Shown piece after piece: positions 23,701 through 30,130 of a stretch of DNA of 64,000 nucleotides (positions are counted from its first letter, which is position 1; each line of letters opens with the position of its first letter). The position numbers and the translations under genes were made by a program. This DNA is from Tenrec ecaudatus (lineage: Eukaryota > Chordata > Mammalia > Afrosoricida > Tenrecidae), in assembly GCF_050624435.1 (NCBI RefSeq), contig NC_134543.1, positions 124,835,475 to 124,899,474 on the forward strand, in the 5' to 3' direction. Under the pieces are notes generated by a model. It had not been told where the DNA came from. It did no database searches and worked only from the letters and a program-made list of their open reading frames with translations.

Positions 23701-26700
23701 TTTCCAGTTCCTATCTGTACCTGTGTACATCCTCTGGTCTAGCCAGACTTGCAAGGTAGAATTCGGATCATGATAATGGGGTGGAGGGGAGGAAGCATTT
23801 AGGAACTAGAGGAAAGTTGTATTTTTCATCATTGCTACATCGCACCTTGATTGGCTCATCTGGGTGGGAGGGGGGGGGTGATTTTTCCCCAGAGCTTTGT
23901 ACCATATATACTCGAGTATAAGCCAACCCGAATATCAGCCGAGGCAGCTAATTTTGCCACAAAAACTGCATTGAAATGTGCTGAAAAACTCAGCTTGTAC
24001 ACGTGTATATACGGTATTTAAATTTATTTTTAAAACAACATAAGCACCTTCAAAGTTCTCTCCATTACACGTTATACGTTTGTCAAATCTGCAATTCCAC
24101 TCTTGGAAACATTTTTCAAACTCATCTGTTTAGATGGCTGACAGCACCTCCCTCGTTTTTTCTTCACCTCGTCTATGTGGTCAAATCACTGTCCTTTCAT
24201 GTCCTTCTTCATTCCCAGAAACAAAAAGAAGTCACACGGAGAGAGGTCAGGTGAGTAAGGTGCACGTGGCAAGATAGGCATGCTGGTTTTTTGCCATAAA
24301 CTGGCACACTGAGATGGCTGTGTGAGCAGGTGCATTGTCGTGGTGGCAAAACCAGTCCTGTCTGCCACAAATGAGGCCTTTTTGTTGCACACTGTTATGC
24401 AGGCTTTTCAGAACCTCTAAATAGAAAGCTTGATGAACAGTCTGACCTGGTAGAATGAACTCCAAATGCACTATCCTCATCACATTAGATTTAAAAATAA
24501 GCATCGTGTTGATTTTTTATTTCACTTGATGTGCTTTTTGGGGGCGAGGTGATGATGGCATCTTCCACTGGCTTGATTGCTGTTTGGTTTGAGGTCGTAA
24601 GAATAGCAGCAAGTCTCTTCACTAGTAATGGCCTTGGGAAATAAGTCTGGGCTGCTTCGCAGCTGTTGTTTCAAAGCCCAGCATGTTTCCTTCCACTCAG
24701 TGTTCTTCTTCCTGGTCAATCAGAACCCGAGACACTGAGTTCACAGCGACCCTTCTCATTCCCAAATCTTCCATTAAAATTCGCTGAACCGAGCTCCAAG
24801 ATAGCCCAGATAACTTCCCCACCTCTTCAATGGTATGCCATTGGTCTTCAAGCACAAGTGCATGAGTTTTGTTGACATTTTCATCTGTTTGGGAAGTTGA
24901 CAGATGTCCGGAGTGAGGTTTGTCATCAATTGACATGTCACCTTTTGTAAAATAAAAAAAACCATTTGAGTTTTCCTTGTGAGCTGTGTTCATCATCTCA
25001 ACAGTTTCTGCAGCATTTTTCCCCAGCAGGAAACAAAATTCCACAGCCACACACTGGGCGGAGCTTTCTTTCTCATTTTTTTGGGGGGTACCCTTTTGTA
25101 TACTCATAATTCTAAATATTGGTAATACTCTAACTGAAATGAACACAAGGGAGGGTGCTTTATAATAAATAATATTTCAGGATGTTGAGGCTTGCTCACT
25201 GCAGTGTTAGACGTGATACAAAAGTCAGACCCAGCTGAATCCCTTGAAAGCACTGGCCATGTGACAGCTACCCATGCAGCTGAGCCCGGTGGATTGTGTT
25301 GGCGCCTCCACTCCCACTCTCGGTGACTTGGTCTCTAAAGCGGCGCCTCATCAGGGAAGGTGTCCGACGTGTAAAGTTGTGTCTTCTGCTGTTTTCACAG
25401 TGGTTACATTCAAGAAAAATTAATTATATCAAAAACGGCAAAAAGGACCTTGCGTATATGTAAAACGGGGAGGCTTCTAGGCTCCACTAGCTGTAAACAG
25501 GTTTTTTAAATTTCCGTGAGTATCTGGTAGGTCACTAGAAGGTCCTGTGGGCTGTGGTGCGGGCCTGCTTCTTGCTTGCATCACAGGGCATTCCGACCCC
25601 TCTGCCTTGCATGTCAGTGTGAGGTGCCGTGGAGTTGTGCCCGGCTCGCTGTACCTGAGCATACACATCAGCGGAGCCCTTCATTGACTGAGACAGCTAA
25701 GGCGAGCATCTCAGAATTCCCCTCGGTGGGTGTTCCCTCGCTGGAGGACCAGGGTGGCAGCGGCGCGGGCTTTATTGTTGCAGTGGTCGCCATGGGAGGC
25801 CTTCAGGGGACGCGCGGTAGAAGGACACTCTGTGGCTTCTTTGGGGAGCATAGACGTGGGGATAACATCATCTCGGAGGTGCCAGGGAGGCAAGGGTGAA
25901 CAGAGATTCAGGGAGTGCAATTAGTTTTAGAAGCAAAGATTTTCATAAATGATTGGAGCCAAGAATGGATGATATAAATATATCTGAAATAAAAATGGAA
26001 ATTCTCTCTCTCTGGATGGTTTTAATCCTCTCAGTGTAACAAAAGGTATTGTTGCCTCTAGCTGGGGTTGAGGCCTGGGATGTAGAGGACTGAGTGTAAG
26101 TAGATGAGATTGAAGAGGGAAGATTTTGAAGAATGTACCTGGGAATAGGCAGAAGAGTAAAAGGATTTGGTAACAACAACATAAATCCTTAGCAAGAATG
26201 TGCATTGGTTATTCCACTTTGACATGTAAATTTATACAGGCCTTTTTTATGGTGATCATCAGAGAAGTAACCAAGGAAAGGGAGTGTAGGTTTATTGCGG
26301 ACTGGTCGATTAGTGTACGGAAGTGAAGAACCCAAAGGTTCTCAACCTTCCCAGTGCCGCCACCCTTCATACAGTGCCGCATGTGGTGGCCCCCAACCAT
26401 ACAGTTATTTTTGTTGCTGCTTCATGACTGGAATTTGGCTACTGTTATGAATCAGGTGAACCCTGTGAACGGGTCGTTCCACCCCCAAAGGGTGGAGACC
26501 CACAGTTTGAGAACCCCTGTTCTAGAGACCCCTGTTGAGAGTTAAAACGACTCATCATATAGTTTTGCCTAAAGCAGAAAACAAGCGAAATCACTAGGAA
26601 TTAAAAGACCTAAGAACATAGGGAAGAAGCTAGAGAAATAAATGGAGATCATGATGTGGGCAGAGAGGGCAATTTCAGTGGGAAGGACTGGAAATCACGG

Positions 26701-28519
26701 TGATGGGAGGGGAGAATCTAGATTTTGCAACCTTCAAAATAACACAATAGGTGAGGGTGAGCATCAGGTCTGACTGCTGAAGAATCGCTGAAGTAGAATG
26801 AAGATGCAAATTATTAGAGGCAAAAGAGCCAGGAAACTGAAAAGCCAATAGCATATCCTTGTATGAGCCAAATTTCATTTTAAGTACTTATCAGAAATAC
26901 TGGTATATGTTCATAACGTTTACCATAACTCTGCCACTAAGTATTTGAATCCTCATTTTACACATTAGGATGCTGGCACCGAGAGGCAGCATAAAGCAGG
27001 AATGCCAGGCTGCCTGGGTCTGCCCCTTACAAATTGTGTGACCTTGGACGAGTTATTTCTACTCCGTGCTCTGCTTCCTCCTCAGTAGAATGGGGATTGT
27101 AAGGGTCCTTACCTACGAACACAGCCTCCATCCATTTGTACTTGCCTAGTTCCTTCTGAAACGCGTGGCGCATGGTTTAGGACGCGTGCGTGTTAAATAA
27201 ATCAAGCACAGCTGGTGAGGGTGGAAGGAGTCCTGGTGGCTCATTGGTCACTAACCAAGGGATCAACAGTTTGAACGTCCCGGCTGCTCTCTGGGCGATA
27301 GATCCGGTAATACCTGGAAGCCCTGTGAGGCAGTGCTGTGCTCCAGAGGGTCCCTGTGAGGCAGAATGCCCTCAAGGGCTCACACACCAGTAAGAGTGCG
27401 AGCTGGGATCCGAAGTGAGATTTGCCAGCTCCAGCCTCTCCCACCACACACGATAGGACCACATCACAACATTACACAAGTAATTCTGTGGTACATTTCC
27501 CCAAGAAATCTAGTCTTACAAATATGAATCATGCCTACACATCCCAGGGCGTACATTTTTCGTTACAAAATTCACTTGTGGCACATTATTCCACTTTAAA
27601 CACAGACTAGAAATTTCTACCCAACGATCAGTGTTTCGGCAAAAGCACAGGTCAAATATTTCGTGAGTGAAAATACCCAGTATATTGTTGAAGGTATGAA
27701 AAGCTGAGTTGAATGCAGGGCATTATCTACTCAGCGTGGGCAGCTATGCCAATCAGAAGGACAGAATCCACTTGGACACTGTAATTCACACGGGGATTAG
27801 TCTCACCGACGTGGTTTCCTGATGCCTCCTGAGTATGTGATCCGTCAGAGCCAGCTCAATGGCCCCAAGCAACAGCGACAGTTTGTCTCATGCCCTCATT
27901 TCCTATTCACTGGGAAGTCAACAGAAGAATATTGAGTTGCCAATGACTCTTCTTATTTCCTTTCAGATTTTATGTTTACAACAAAAAGAGACGCCTTGTC
28001 AACACACCTTACGTGGACAACTCCTATAAATGGGCTGGTGGTGGATTTCTGTCCACAGTGGGCGACCTCCTGAAGTTTGGGAATGCAATGCTGTATGGTT
28101 ACCAAGTCGGGCTCTTTAAGAACTCAAATGAAAATCTTCTCCCTGGGTATCTCAAGCCAGAAACAATGGCTATGATTTGGACACCAGTCCCTAACACCGA
28201 GATGTCCTGGGACAGAGAGGGTAAATATGCAATGGCCTGGGGTGTTGTGGAAAAGAAGCAGACCTACGGCTCCTGCAGGAAGCAGAGGCATTATGCCTCC
28301 CACACTGGAGGTGCGGTGGGGGCCAGTAGTGTCCTGCTGGTTCTTCCTGAAGAGCTGGATGGAGACGCTACAGATAACAAGGTCCCCCCAAGAGGAGTCA
28401 TTGTTTCTATCATCTGCAACATGCAGTCTGTCGGCCTCAATAGCACCGCTTTAAAGATTGCTCTGGAATTTGATAAAGACAGATCTGATGGATATCGTAA
28501 GATCACAAGTACAAAATGA
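5022..28519 (+). CDS. LACTB: Serine beta-lactamase-like protein LACTB, mitochondrial (six coding exons, 557 aa)
   Basis: Joined exons 5022-5375, 5832-5898, 11511-11701, 11991-12333, 13430-13595 and 27967-28519 give 1674 nt in one frame; every junction is GT-AG. LACTB is a penicillin-binding/class C beta-lactamase-fold serine hydrolase of the mitochondrial intermembrane space. It is known to polymerise into filaments, to have protease activity and to influence lipid metabolism. Residues 1-62 are Arg/Ala/Gly-rich without acids, with a Gly/Leu hydrophobic stretch at 39-60: the import signal and membrane-interacting part. The catalytic SxxK is S163-I-S-K166 (human Ser164). YST at 324-326 sits where the family has YxN. 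HTG at 486-488 replaces KTG. A lysine/acid-rich low-complexity insert (about 223-290) splits the fold. The start is chosen by match to human MYRL and a purine at -3; the frame is open further upstream. The C-terminus runs nine residues past the human end (from recall). Confidence 0.97.
5832..5898 (+). CDS. LACTB: LACTB coding exon 2
   Basis: Acceptor ag at 5830-5831. Codes DEVGAPGIVVGVSVDGKEVWSE and the first base of Gly141. Donor gt at 5899. This is the first strand of the beta-lactamase fold. Intron 2 is about 5.6 kb. Confidence 0.96.
6038..6114 (+). repeat. Left arm of a diverged inverted repeat
   Basis: About 70 bp, including 'ctcacagaataaggaattgg' and 'tctaatagcaagatttaaaa', return in reverse complement at 7430-7500 with roughly 90% identity by eye. 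The interval between them holds an AfroSINE and an LTR-like region. Confidence 0.75.
6298..6478 (+). repeat. AfroSINE copy in LACTB intron 2
   Basis: Diverged copy: 'gctctgggggtgctgtgg', 'ggcagttcaaatccactgtg', 'gaagctgtcagctccc'. Its tail 'ggtcagaaggggctccatgg' is degraded. Confidence 0.7.
6628..7290 (+). mobile_element. LTR-like fossil (possible solo LTR, family unknown)
   Basis: A non-AT-rich block inside an AT-rich intron. It begins around a 'tgttgggtagctag' and ends near 'cttacttggatcacaaaa'. The layout recalls an LTR: CCAAT-like 'cagccaatggggtcaacc', a weak TATA-like site near 6890, then a pyrimidine-rich 3' part. A (CA)n/(CACT)n tract lies at 6963-7008. I could not confirm target duplications; the call is tentative. 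Confidence 0.35.
7422..7500 (-). repeat. Right arm of the inverted repeat, with a 26-bp perfect palindrome
   Basis: Reverse complement of 6038-6114. At its inner edge, 7422-7447 is a perfect 26-bp palindrome centred on 'gtagctac', so this arm can itself form a hairpin. Confidence 0.75.
7501..8115. other. Intron 2 DNA, nothing recognised
   Basis: AT-rich, probably decayed old repeat. No supported coding or RNA feature. Confidence 0.4.
8116..10258 (+). mobile_element. RTE-type LINE copy (decayed) in LACTB intron 2
   Basis: Collinear with the RTE copies at 41770-43690 and 45035-46135. It carries the reverse-transcriptase core: 'caatatgcagatgatgcagc' at about 9500 encodes Q-Y-A-D-D-A, the YxDD catalytic box. 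The RTE phrase 'aaaatcctcacaactggacc' lies downstream. It ends with 'gattgggcaggatcaggc', also seen in other copies. The frame is broken many times. A 115-bp foldback element sits inside at 9843-9960. Confidence 0.8.
9843..9960. repeat. Foldback MITE-like element, copy 1
   Basis: About 115 bp with imperfect terminal inverted repeats ('aagtataagccgacccgaat' against 'cagcttatacactagtat' in reverse). A second copy lies at 23902-24016. Inserted in the RTE LINE. Confidence 0.65.
10259..10565. other. Intron 2 DNA, nothing recognised
   Basis: AT-rich; no supported feature. Confidence 0.4.
10566..10756 (+). repeat. AfroSINE copy in LACTB intron 2
   Basis: Diverged: 'ggctgctcaccacaggcc', 'gctcccataaagatttag', tail 'ggaattggaatcaactcgg'. 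Confidence 0.8.
11185..11385 (-). repeat. AfroSINE copy (antisense), just upstream of LACTB exon 3
   Basis: Antisense tail 'ggccatcaggtcagttctga', the 'gaactgcccttataggc' core and the head at about 11350-11382. It ends about 125 bp before the exon 3 acceptor. Confidence 0.75.
11511..11701 (+). CDS. LACTB: LACTB coding exon 3 (catalytic SxxK)
   Basis: Acceptor ag at 11509-11510, donor gt at 11702. Codes residues 141-204. It contains R-I-A-S-I-S-K with the nucleophile Ser163 and general base Lys166, then the helix SLTMVALAKL typical of class C beta-lactamases and PBPs. Confidence 0.97.
11991..12333 (+). CDS. LACTB: LACTB coding exon 4 (low-complexity insert)
   Basis: Acceptor ag at 11989-11990, donor gtgagt at 12334. 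It begins VSVTTRLLISHLSGIRHY, the 'LLxHxSG' family motif at 211-218. A Lys/Glu/Asp/Ser-rich stretch with low conservation follows, then the conserved KKKNDFEQGELYLKEKFENS. The middle (about residues 238-280) differs clearly from human as I recall it, consistent with a disordered linker. Confidence 0.96.
12334..13429. other. LACTB intron 4, nothing recognised
   Basis: AT-rich intron with no clear repeat or RNA feature. Short open frames (12418-12618, 13247-13660) overlap intron sequence and look accidental. Confidence 0.5.
13430..13595 (+). CDS. LACTB: LACTB coding exon 5 (YxN-equivalent motif)
   Basis: Acceptor ag at 13428-13429, donor gtaaat at 13596. Codes residues 319-373. Contains FLYSTFGYTLLAAIVE; Y324-S-T326 occupies the family YxN position. 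The exon ends in phase 2 (AG|A, Arg374). Confidence 0.96.
13945..14095 (-). repeat. Old L1 3' fragment (probable)
   Basis: 'gaatccccatataacctcca' and 'gatcattttaccacattgcc' resemble the mammalian-wide L1M 3' region. Very diverged. Confidence 0.35.
14345..14548 (-). repeat. AfroSINE copy (antisense) in LACTB intron 5
   Basis: Antisense tail 'ctgccctccagtcaatactg', core 'gtagaactgcccttgtgcg', head 'gaccactatgccaccagggc'. Well preserved. Confidence 0.9.
14549..16295. other. LACTB intron 5, mostly unrecognised
   Basis: AT-rich with a (GTAT)n microsatellite at 15095-15117. A small GC-richer patch with several CpGs lies at 16060-16230, without an associated gene that I can see. Confidence 0.4.
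16296..16475 (-). repeat. L1 3' UTR tail (antisense, short)
   Basis: Poly(T)-led 'tcattttattgggggctcct' followed by 'acaatccatacagacatcc' and the usual continuation; truncated after about 180 bp. Confidence 0.8.
16600..16930 (-). repeat. Unclassified dispersed repeat (candidate)
   Basis: On the minus strand it starts 'ggaagtgaaagataatgaaa'. A similar start, 'tgaaattaaaagataatggc', occurs on the minus strand at 44290-44730. Both hold overlapping short open frames of no known family. I treat them as one decayed interspersed repeat of unknown class. Confidence 0.35.
16966..17080 (-). repeat. L1 3' UTR tail (antisense, about 110 bp)
   Basis: 'aaatcattttattgagggct' through 'tttgttgccatcatcattct', including a (CATC)n run. 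Confidence 0.8.
17081..17995. other. LACTB intron 5, nothing recognised
   Basis: AT-rich without a supported feature. Confidence 0.4.
17998..18188 (+). repeat. AfroSINE copy in LACTB intron 5
   Basis: 'acttctggtagcatagtgat', 'ggtcggcagttcgaaaccac', tail 'gagttggcatcgacttgatg'. Among the best preserved copies. Confidence 0.92.
18297..18342. repeat. (GGTT)n microsatellite
   Basis: About eleven tandem GGTT units. G-runs are only two long, so quadruplex potential is weak. Confidence 0.9.
18580..19135 (-). mobile_element. MaLR/ERVL-like LTR fossil (antisense)
   Basis: Shares blocks such as 'gagacctgcttttgccacgc' (minus strand) with the LTR at 19815-20275, and ends in the AT-rich TATA/poly(A)-like region typical of this LTR class. 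Looks like a solo LTR, old and decayed. The 117-aa and 88-aa open frames here are repeat. Confidence 0.5.
19815..20275 (+). mobile_element. MaLR/ERVL-like LTR fossil
   Basis: Begins 'aggtttattgtgacagcctg' like the LTRs at 40214 and 41250, and ends '...ctacagaacactgcctaaca', the class's characteristic 3' end. Probably a solo LTR. It lies inverted relative to its relative 0.7 kb upstream. Confidence 0.55.
20668..20876 (-). repeat. AfroSINE copy (antisense) in LACTB intron 5
   Basis: 'tgcattgagttgacggtgac', 'ggacagagtggaactgcctc', head 'caagctaccagggctctt'. Confidence 0.9.
21442..21908 (+). mobile_element. SPIN hAT transposon, non-autonomous, 467 bp
   Basis: Ends are 'cagtggttctcagccttcc' and 'aacccacaggttgagaaccgctg', SPIN's terminal inverted repeats. 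The interior 'gtagatatctgatacgcagg' and 'gaaatatttatttcaaatga' matches the SPIN_NA consensus as I recall it. An 8-bp target duplication flanks it: ggacagag at 21434-21441 and ggatagag at 21909-21916, the size expected for hAT. No transposase; it depended on a full-length SPIN. Confidence 0.92.
21970..22184. repeat. 35-bp minisatellite, about six copies
   Basis: Tandem unit 'tgaatgtcagttatctgctc' + 'tccagagcaacatct' (35 bp). The middle copies are almost identical and the outer ones diverged. It starts about 60 bp after the SPIN element. Confidence 0.92.
22303..22612 (+). mobile_element. MER5A (hAT-Charlie) relic, split by a SINE
   Basis: 'tttctcaacgtgtgggtcag' at the left and 'gcagaacctgcatgtgacc ... 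gtctgagaagtactgcc' at the right fit MER5A. The centre is interrupted by an AfroSINE-like insert. Confidence 0.55.
22345..22505 (-). repeat. AfroSINE fragment inside MER5A (antisense)
   Basis: 'cttccatagggtttccaagg' is the antisense SINE core; head degraded. Confidence 0.5.
22705..22930 (+). repeat. L2 3' end
   Basis: 'cattcattgaacacattgg', 'gttctaggcaggggactca', 'cagtgaacaaggaagacaag' and 'aatgtaaacaataattaagg' follow the L2 3' consensus in order. Confidence 0.7.
23272..23885 (-). repeat. L1 3' UTR tail (antisense)
   Basis: 5'-truncated young-lineage L1, about 600 bp. The tail end is duplicated: 'ggttcatacaactctt' occurs twice around a T-run at 23312-23323. This suggests slippage or a second insertion at the poly(A). 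Confidence 0.85.
23902..24016. repeat. Foldback MITE-like element, copy 2
   Basis: 115 bp from 'tatatactcgagtataagcc' to 'gcttgtacacgtgtatata', imperfect inverted ends, about 85-90% identical to the copy at 9843-9960. It abuts the mariner remnant. Confidence 0.7.
24017..25094 (-). mobile_element. mariner (Tc1/mariner) transposon, decayed, transposase on minus strand
   Basis: Minus-strand frames spell a mariner transposase in order. The N-terminal helix-turn-helix region (149-aa frame, 25146-24697) contains FCFLLGKNAAETVEMMNTA, HSGHLSTSQTDENV and RILMEDLGMRRVAVNSV. The catalytic part follows: HHDNAPAHT (second Asp) at about 24340, then YSPDLSPCDFFLF (third Asp) near 24225, i.e. the D,D(34)D class. 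The right terminal inverted repeat is at about 25076-25094 (ggggggtaccc); the left end is lost. The reading frame is interrupted at least twice, so it is inactive. Confidence 0.88.
25150..26330. other. LACTB intron 5, unrecognised
   Basis: Mixed composition with a mild CpG/GC rise at 25560-25880 and opposing open frames there, but no splice or homology support. No feature called. Confidence 0.4.
26333..26519 (+). mobile_element. SPIN hAT transposon, short internally deleted copy
   Basis: Starts '...ggttctcaaccttcccagtg' and ends 'cccacagtttgagaacccctg', with 'tactgttatgaatcagg' in the middle. Both SPIN ends are present and most of the interior is missing (187 bp). A clean target duplication is not visible. 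Confidence 0.85.
26520..26950. other. LACTB intron 5, nothing recognised
   Basis: Purine-rich, no supported feature. Confidence 0.4.
26955..27115 (+). repeat. MIR
   Basis: Core 'ggctgcctgggtctgcccct', then 'tgtgtgaccttggacgagtt' and 'cctcctcagtagaatgggg', in MIR order. Confidence 0.85.
27227..27395 (+). repeat. AfroSINE copy in LACTB intron 5
   Basis: Head 'ggagtcctggtggctcattg' and 'gatcaacagtttgaacgtcc'; 3' half diverged. Confidence 0.8.
27396..27966. other. End of LACTB intron 5, nothing recognised
   Basis: No repeat called. The last 25 bases form the pyrimidine tract and acceptor of exon 6. Confidence 0.5.
27967..28519 (+). CDS. LACTB: LACTB coding exon 6 (HTG motif, stop)
   Basis: Acceptor ttcctttcag ends at 27966. 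Codes residues 374-557, including KWAGGGFLSTVGDLLKFGNA and S-H-T-G-G (485-489), the KTG-triad equivalent. Stop TGA at 28517-28519. After the DRSD that ends the human protein there are nine extra codons (GYRKITSTK). Confidence 0.97.
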
Positions 28520-28750
28520 GCTGTTTTGGGTTCTTGTTTTTTTAACATTGAAGTTTCTAAAAACCTGAAAATGTTAAGACTACATTTGTAATAGAGTATA
28601 ACGGAATGAATGATGTACCTCTAATGTTTACTTTTATACATGTCTTTTATTGGAGGGTTAGTTCTTTATACTCAGGGAAGGAGCTATATTGTTTTTACTT
28701 TTTGAAAAAGTGTTAACACTTGAAATAAACTATTCTGATTAAAAATATGT
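28520..28750 (+). terminator. LACTB: LACTB 3' UTR and poly(A) signal
   Basis: AATAAA at 28724-28729 is followed by AT-rich sequence, so cleavage is expected near 28745. A short 3' UTR of about 225 nt results if this site is used; longer forms cannot be excluded from sequence. Confidence 0.75.
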
Positions 28751-28780
28751 ATTTTTAAATGTTATAATACAGAGGAAATC

Positions 28781-28885
28781 TCATTCAACAGAAGCTTCCA
28801 AATATTCTTTCATAATGATAGCAGAAACAAGATCACGAGGAATGGTAAATATTTGTTCTCCATGGCGACCTAACAAATGGTCATC
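28781..28885 (-). CDS. Candidate terminal coding exon of an antisense transcript (35 codons incl. stop), unrecognised
   Basis: On the minus strand a textbook acceptor (pyrimidine-rich, ending tttcag at 28886) precedes an open run beginning DDHLLGRHGEQIFTIPRD and ending at TGA (28783-28781). A minus-strand AATAAA follows at 28651-28646. A transcript using it would overlap the LACTB 3' end tail-to-tail by about 100 bp. I do not recognise the peptide. It could be a last exon of a longer RPS27L-side transcript, of an unannotated gene, or chance: 34 sense codons in AT-rich DNA is not rare. No upstream exon was identified. Confidence 0.35.
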   Translation of the reverse strand, partial: DDHLLGRHGEQIFTIPRDLVSAIIMKEYLEASVE

Positions 28886-28889
28886 CTGA

Positions 28890-29540
28890 AACAAGAAACA
28901 CTTTATTATTTCAGTTTCTGAGGCTCAGGACTCGGAGTATATAATGGAATTGCAGACAAGGCGTGGCCAGGGGTGCAGTCATTTGAAGGCTTCTCTGGAG
29001 CTGGAGGATATGCTTTCAAGGTCTCTCGTTCACATGGTTGTGGGCAATTGTCTTCCATTCCTTACTCTCAGTATTTTACCCAAGCCCTTCTTTAGGGCTG
29101 CTTGAGTTTTCTAACGATGTGGCACGTGGCTCTCCTGAGAGCAAGCAATCCAAGAGAAGACAAGGGAGAACATGTCTTTTATAATCTAGCACCAATAAAT
29201 CGTATCCCATTACTTTTTCCAAATTCCATAGGTCACATAGACCAACCTGATAAAATGTTAAAGGAAACTACAGGGATGTGTATTAGAAGTTGGAGATCAT
29301 TGGAAGACATCTTAGAAACTGGTCTCATGTTTCATGTGCGCCCCCCCCCCCCCCCCCCCCCGTGTAAAATACACTCATTCCCAATGCCCTCAAAAGTTTT
29401 CATCCAATCATAGTATCAGTTTGAATTCTAGTTCTTGTGATTCAAATCCGGTCTTGTATGCCTGAGGCTTCTTGGGGGTAGCTTCTTAAGCAAGTTAATT
29501 CTTCTGCCCTAAAAGCCTATGAACTAAAAGGACAAATTAA
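28890..29540. other. Intergenic DNA with a 21-bp poly(C) tract
   Basis: Nothing recognised apart from C21 at 29341-29361, an unusual homopolymer for a mammalian genome. Confidence 0.5.
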
Positions 29541-29742
29541 CTGAAGTAACAAAAGAAGATGGAAAGACACAGAGTTACTGAACCAAAAAGAATTGGACAA
29601 TTGTTAACCATTTCATGGAGTAGCATGTAATCGAGAACTGACAGTGTTGAAGGAAAAAGTTCAAGCTGTATTGAAGGCATTGTCGATAAACACAGCTACA
29701 AGGATTGTCAAAATATAAATTTAAATGTTTCAACAAACTTTT
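29541..29742 (+). mobile_element. RTE LINE fragment
   Basis: 'gacacagagttactgaacc', 'gtagcatgtaatcgagaac' and 'atgtttcaacaaac' are collinear with 8745-8915 of the larger RTE copy. Confidence 0.65.
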
Positions 29743-30130
29743 AGAAAACAAATAGAGATCCAGGAAGATGGCACCGACATAGGCTCTCCCACATGAAGAG
29801 CTCTCTGTGTGATTGCCAGATGTATAGATGAGGCCAAGTTGGGGGCTGGGATGCGACACCAGGTCTCGCAGCACCCCATGGTTCTTCAGCAGTATTCCCA
29901 TGGAGAGCACAGCTGTGTTCCTCACTCATCCCCTTCTCACAGTGCCTGCCCAAGACCTGCCTCCCTTGTCAGTGGGATGGCAGCTCTTGACCTCTCTCCC
30001 CTTTAACTTAGCAAGTAAAATCACATCTCCCATAACTCTTCTCCAACTCATTAAAAATTACAATACTTAACAGGAAGGCTTCCTAGGATTAATACCATCA
30101 ATTAAAGCCTACTCCCAAGTACCTATGACG

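Noticed and set aside
23214-23759. 181-aa + strand frame
   Set aside because: Antisense of an L1 3' UTR tail; not conserved as protein between copies.
27395-27966. tRNA or small RNA gene near the end of LACTB intron 5
   Set aside because: No A/B box pair with a cloverleaf. The tRNA-like signal upstream belongs to the AfroSINE at 27227.
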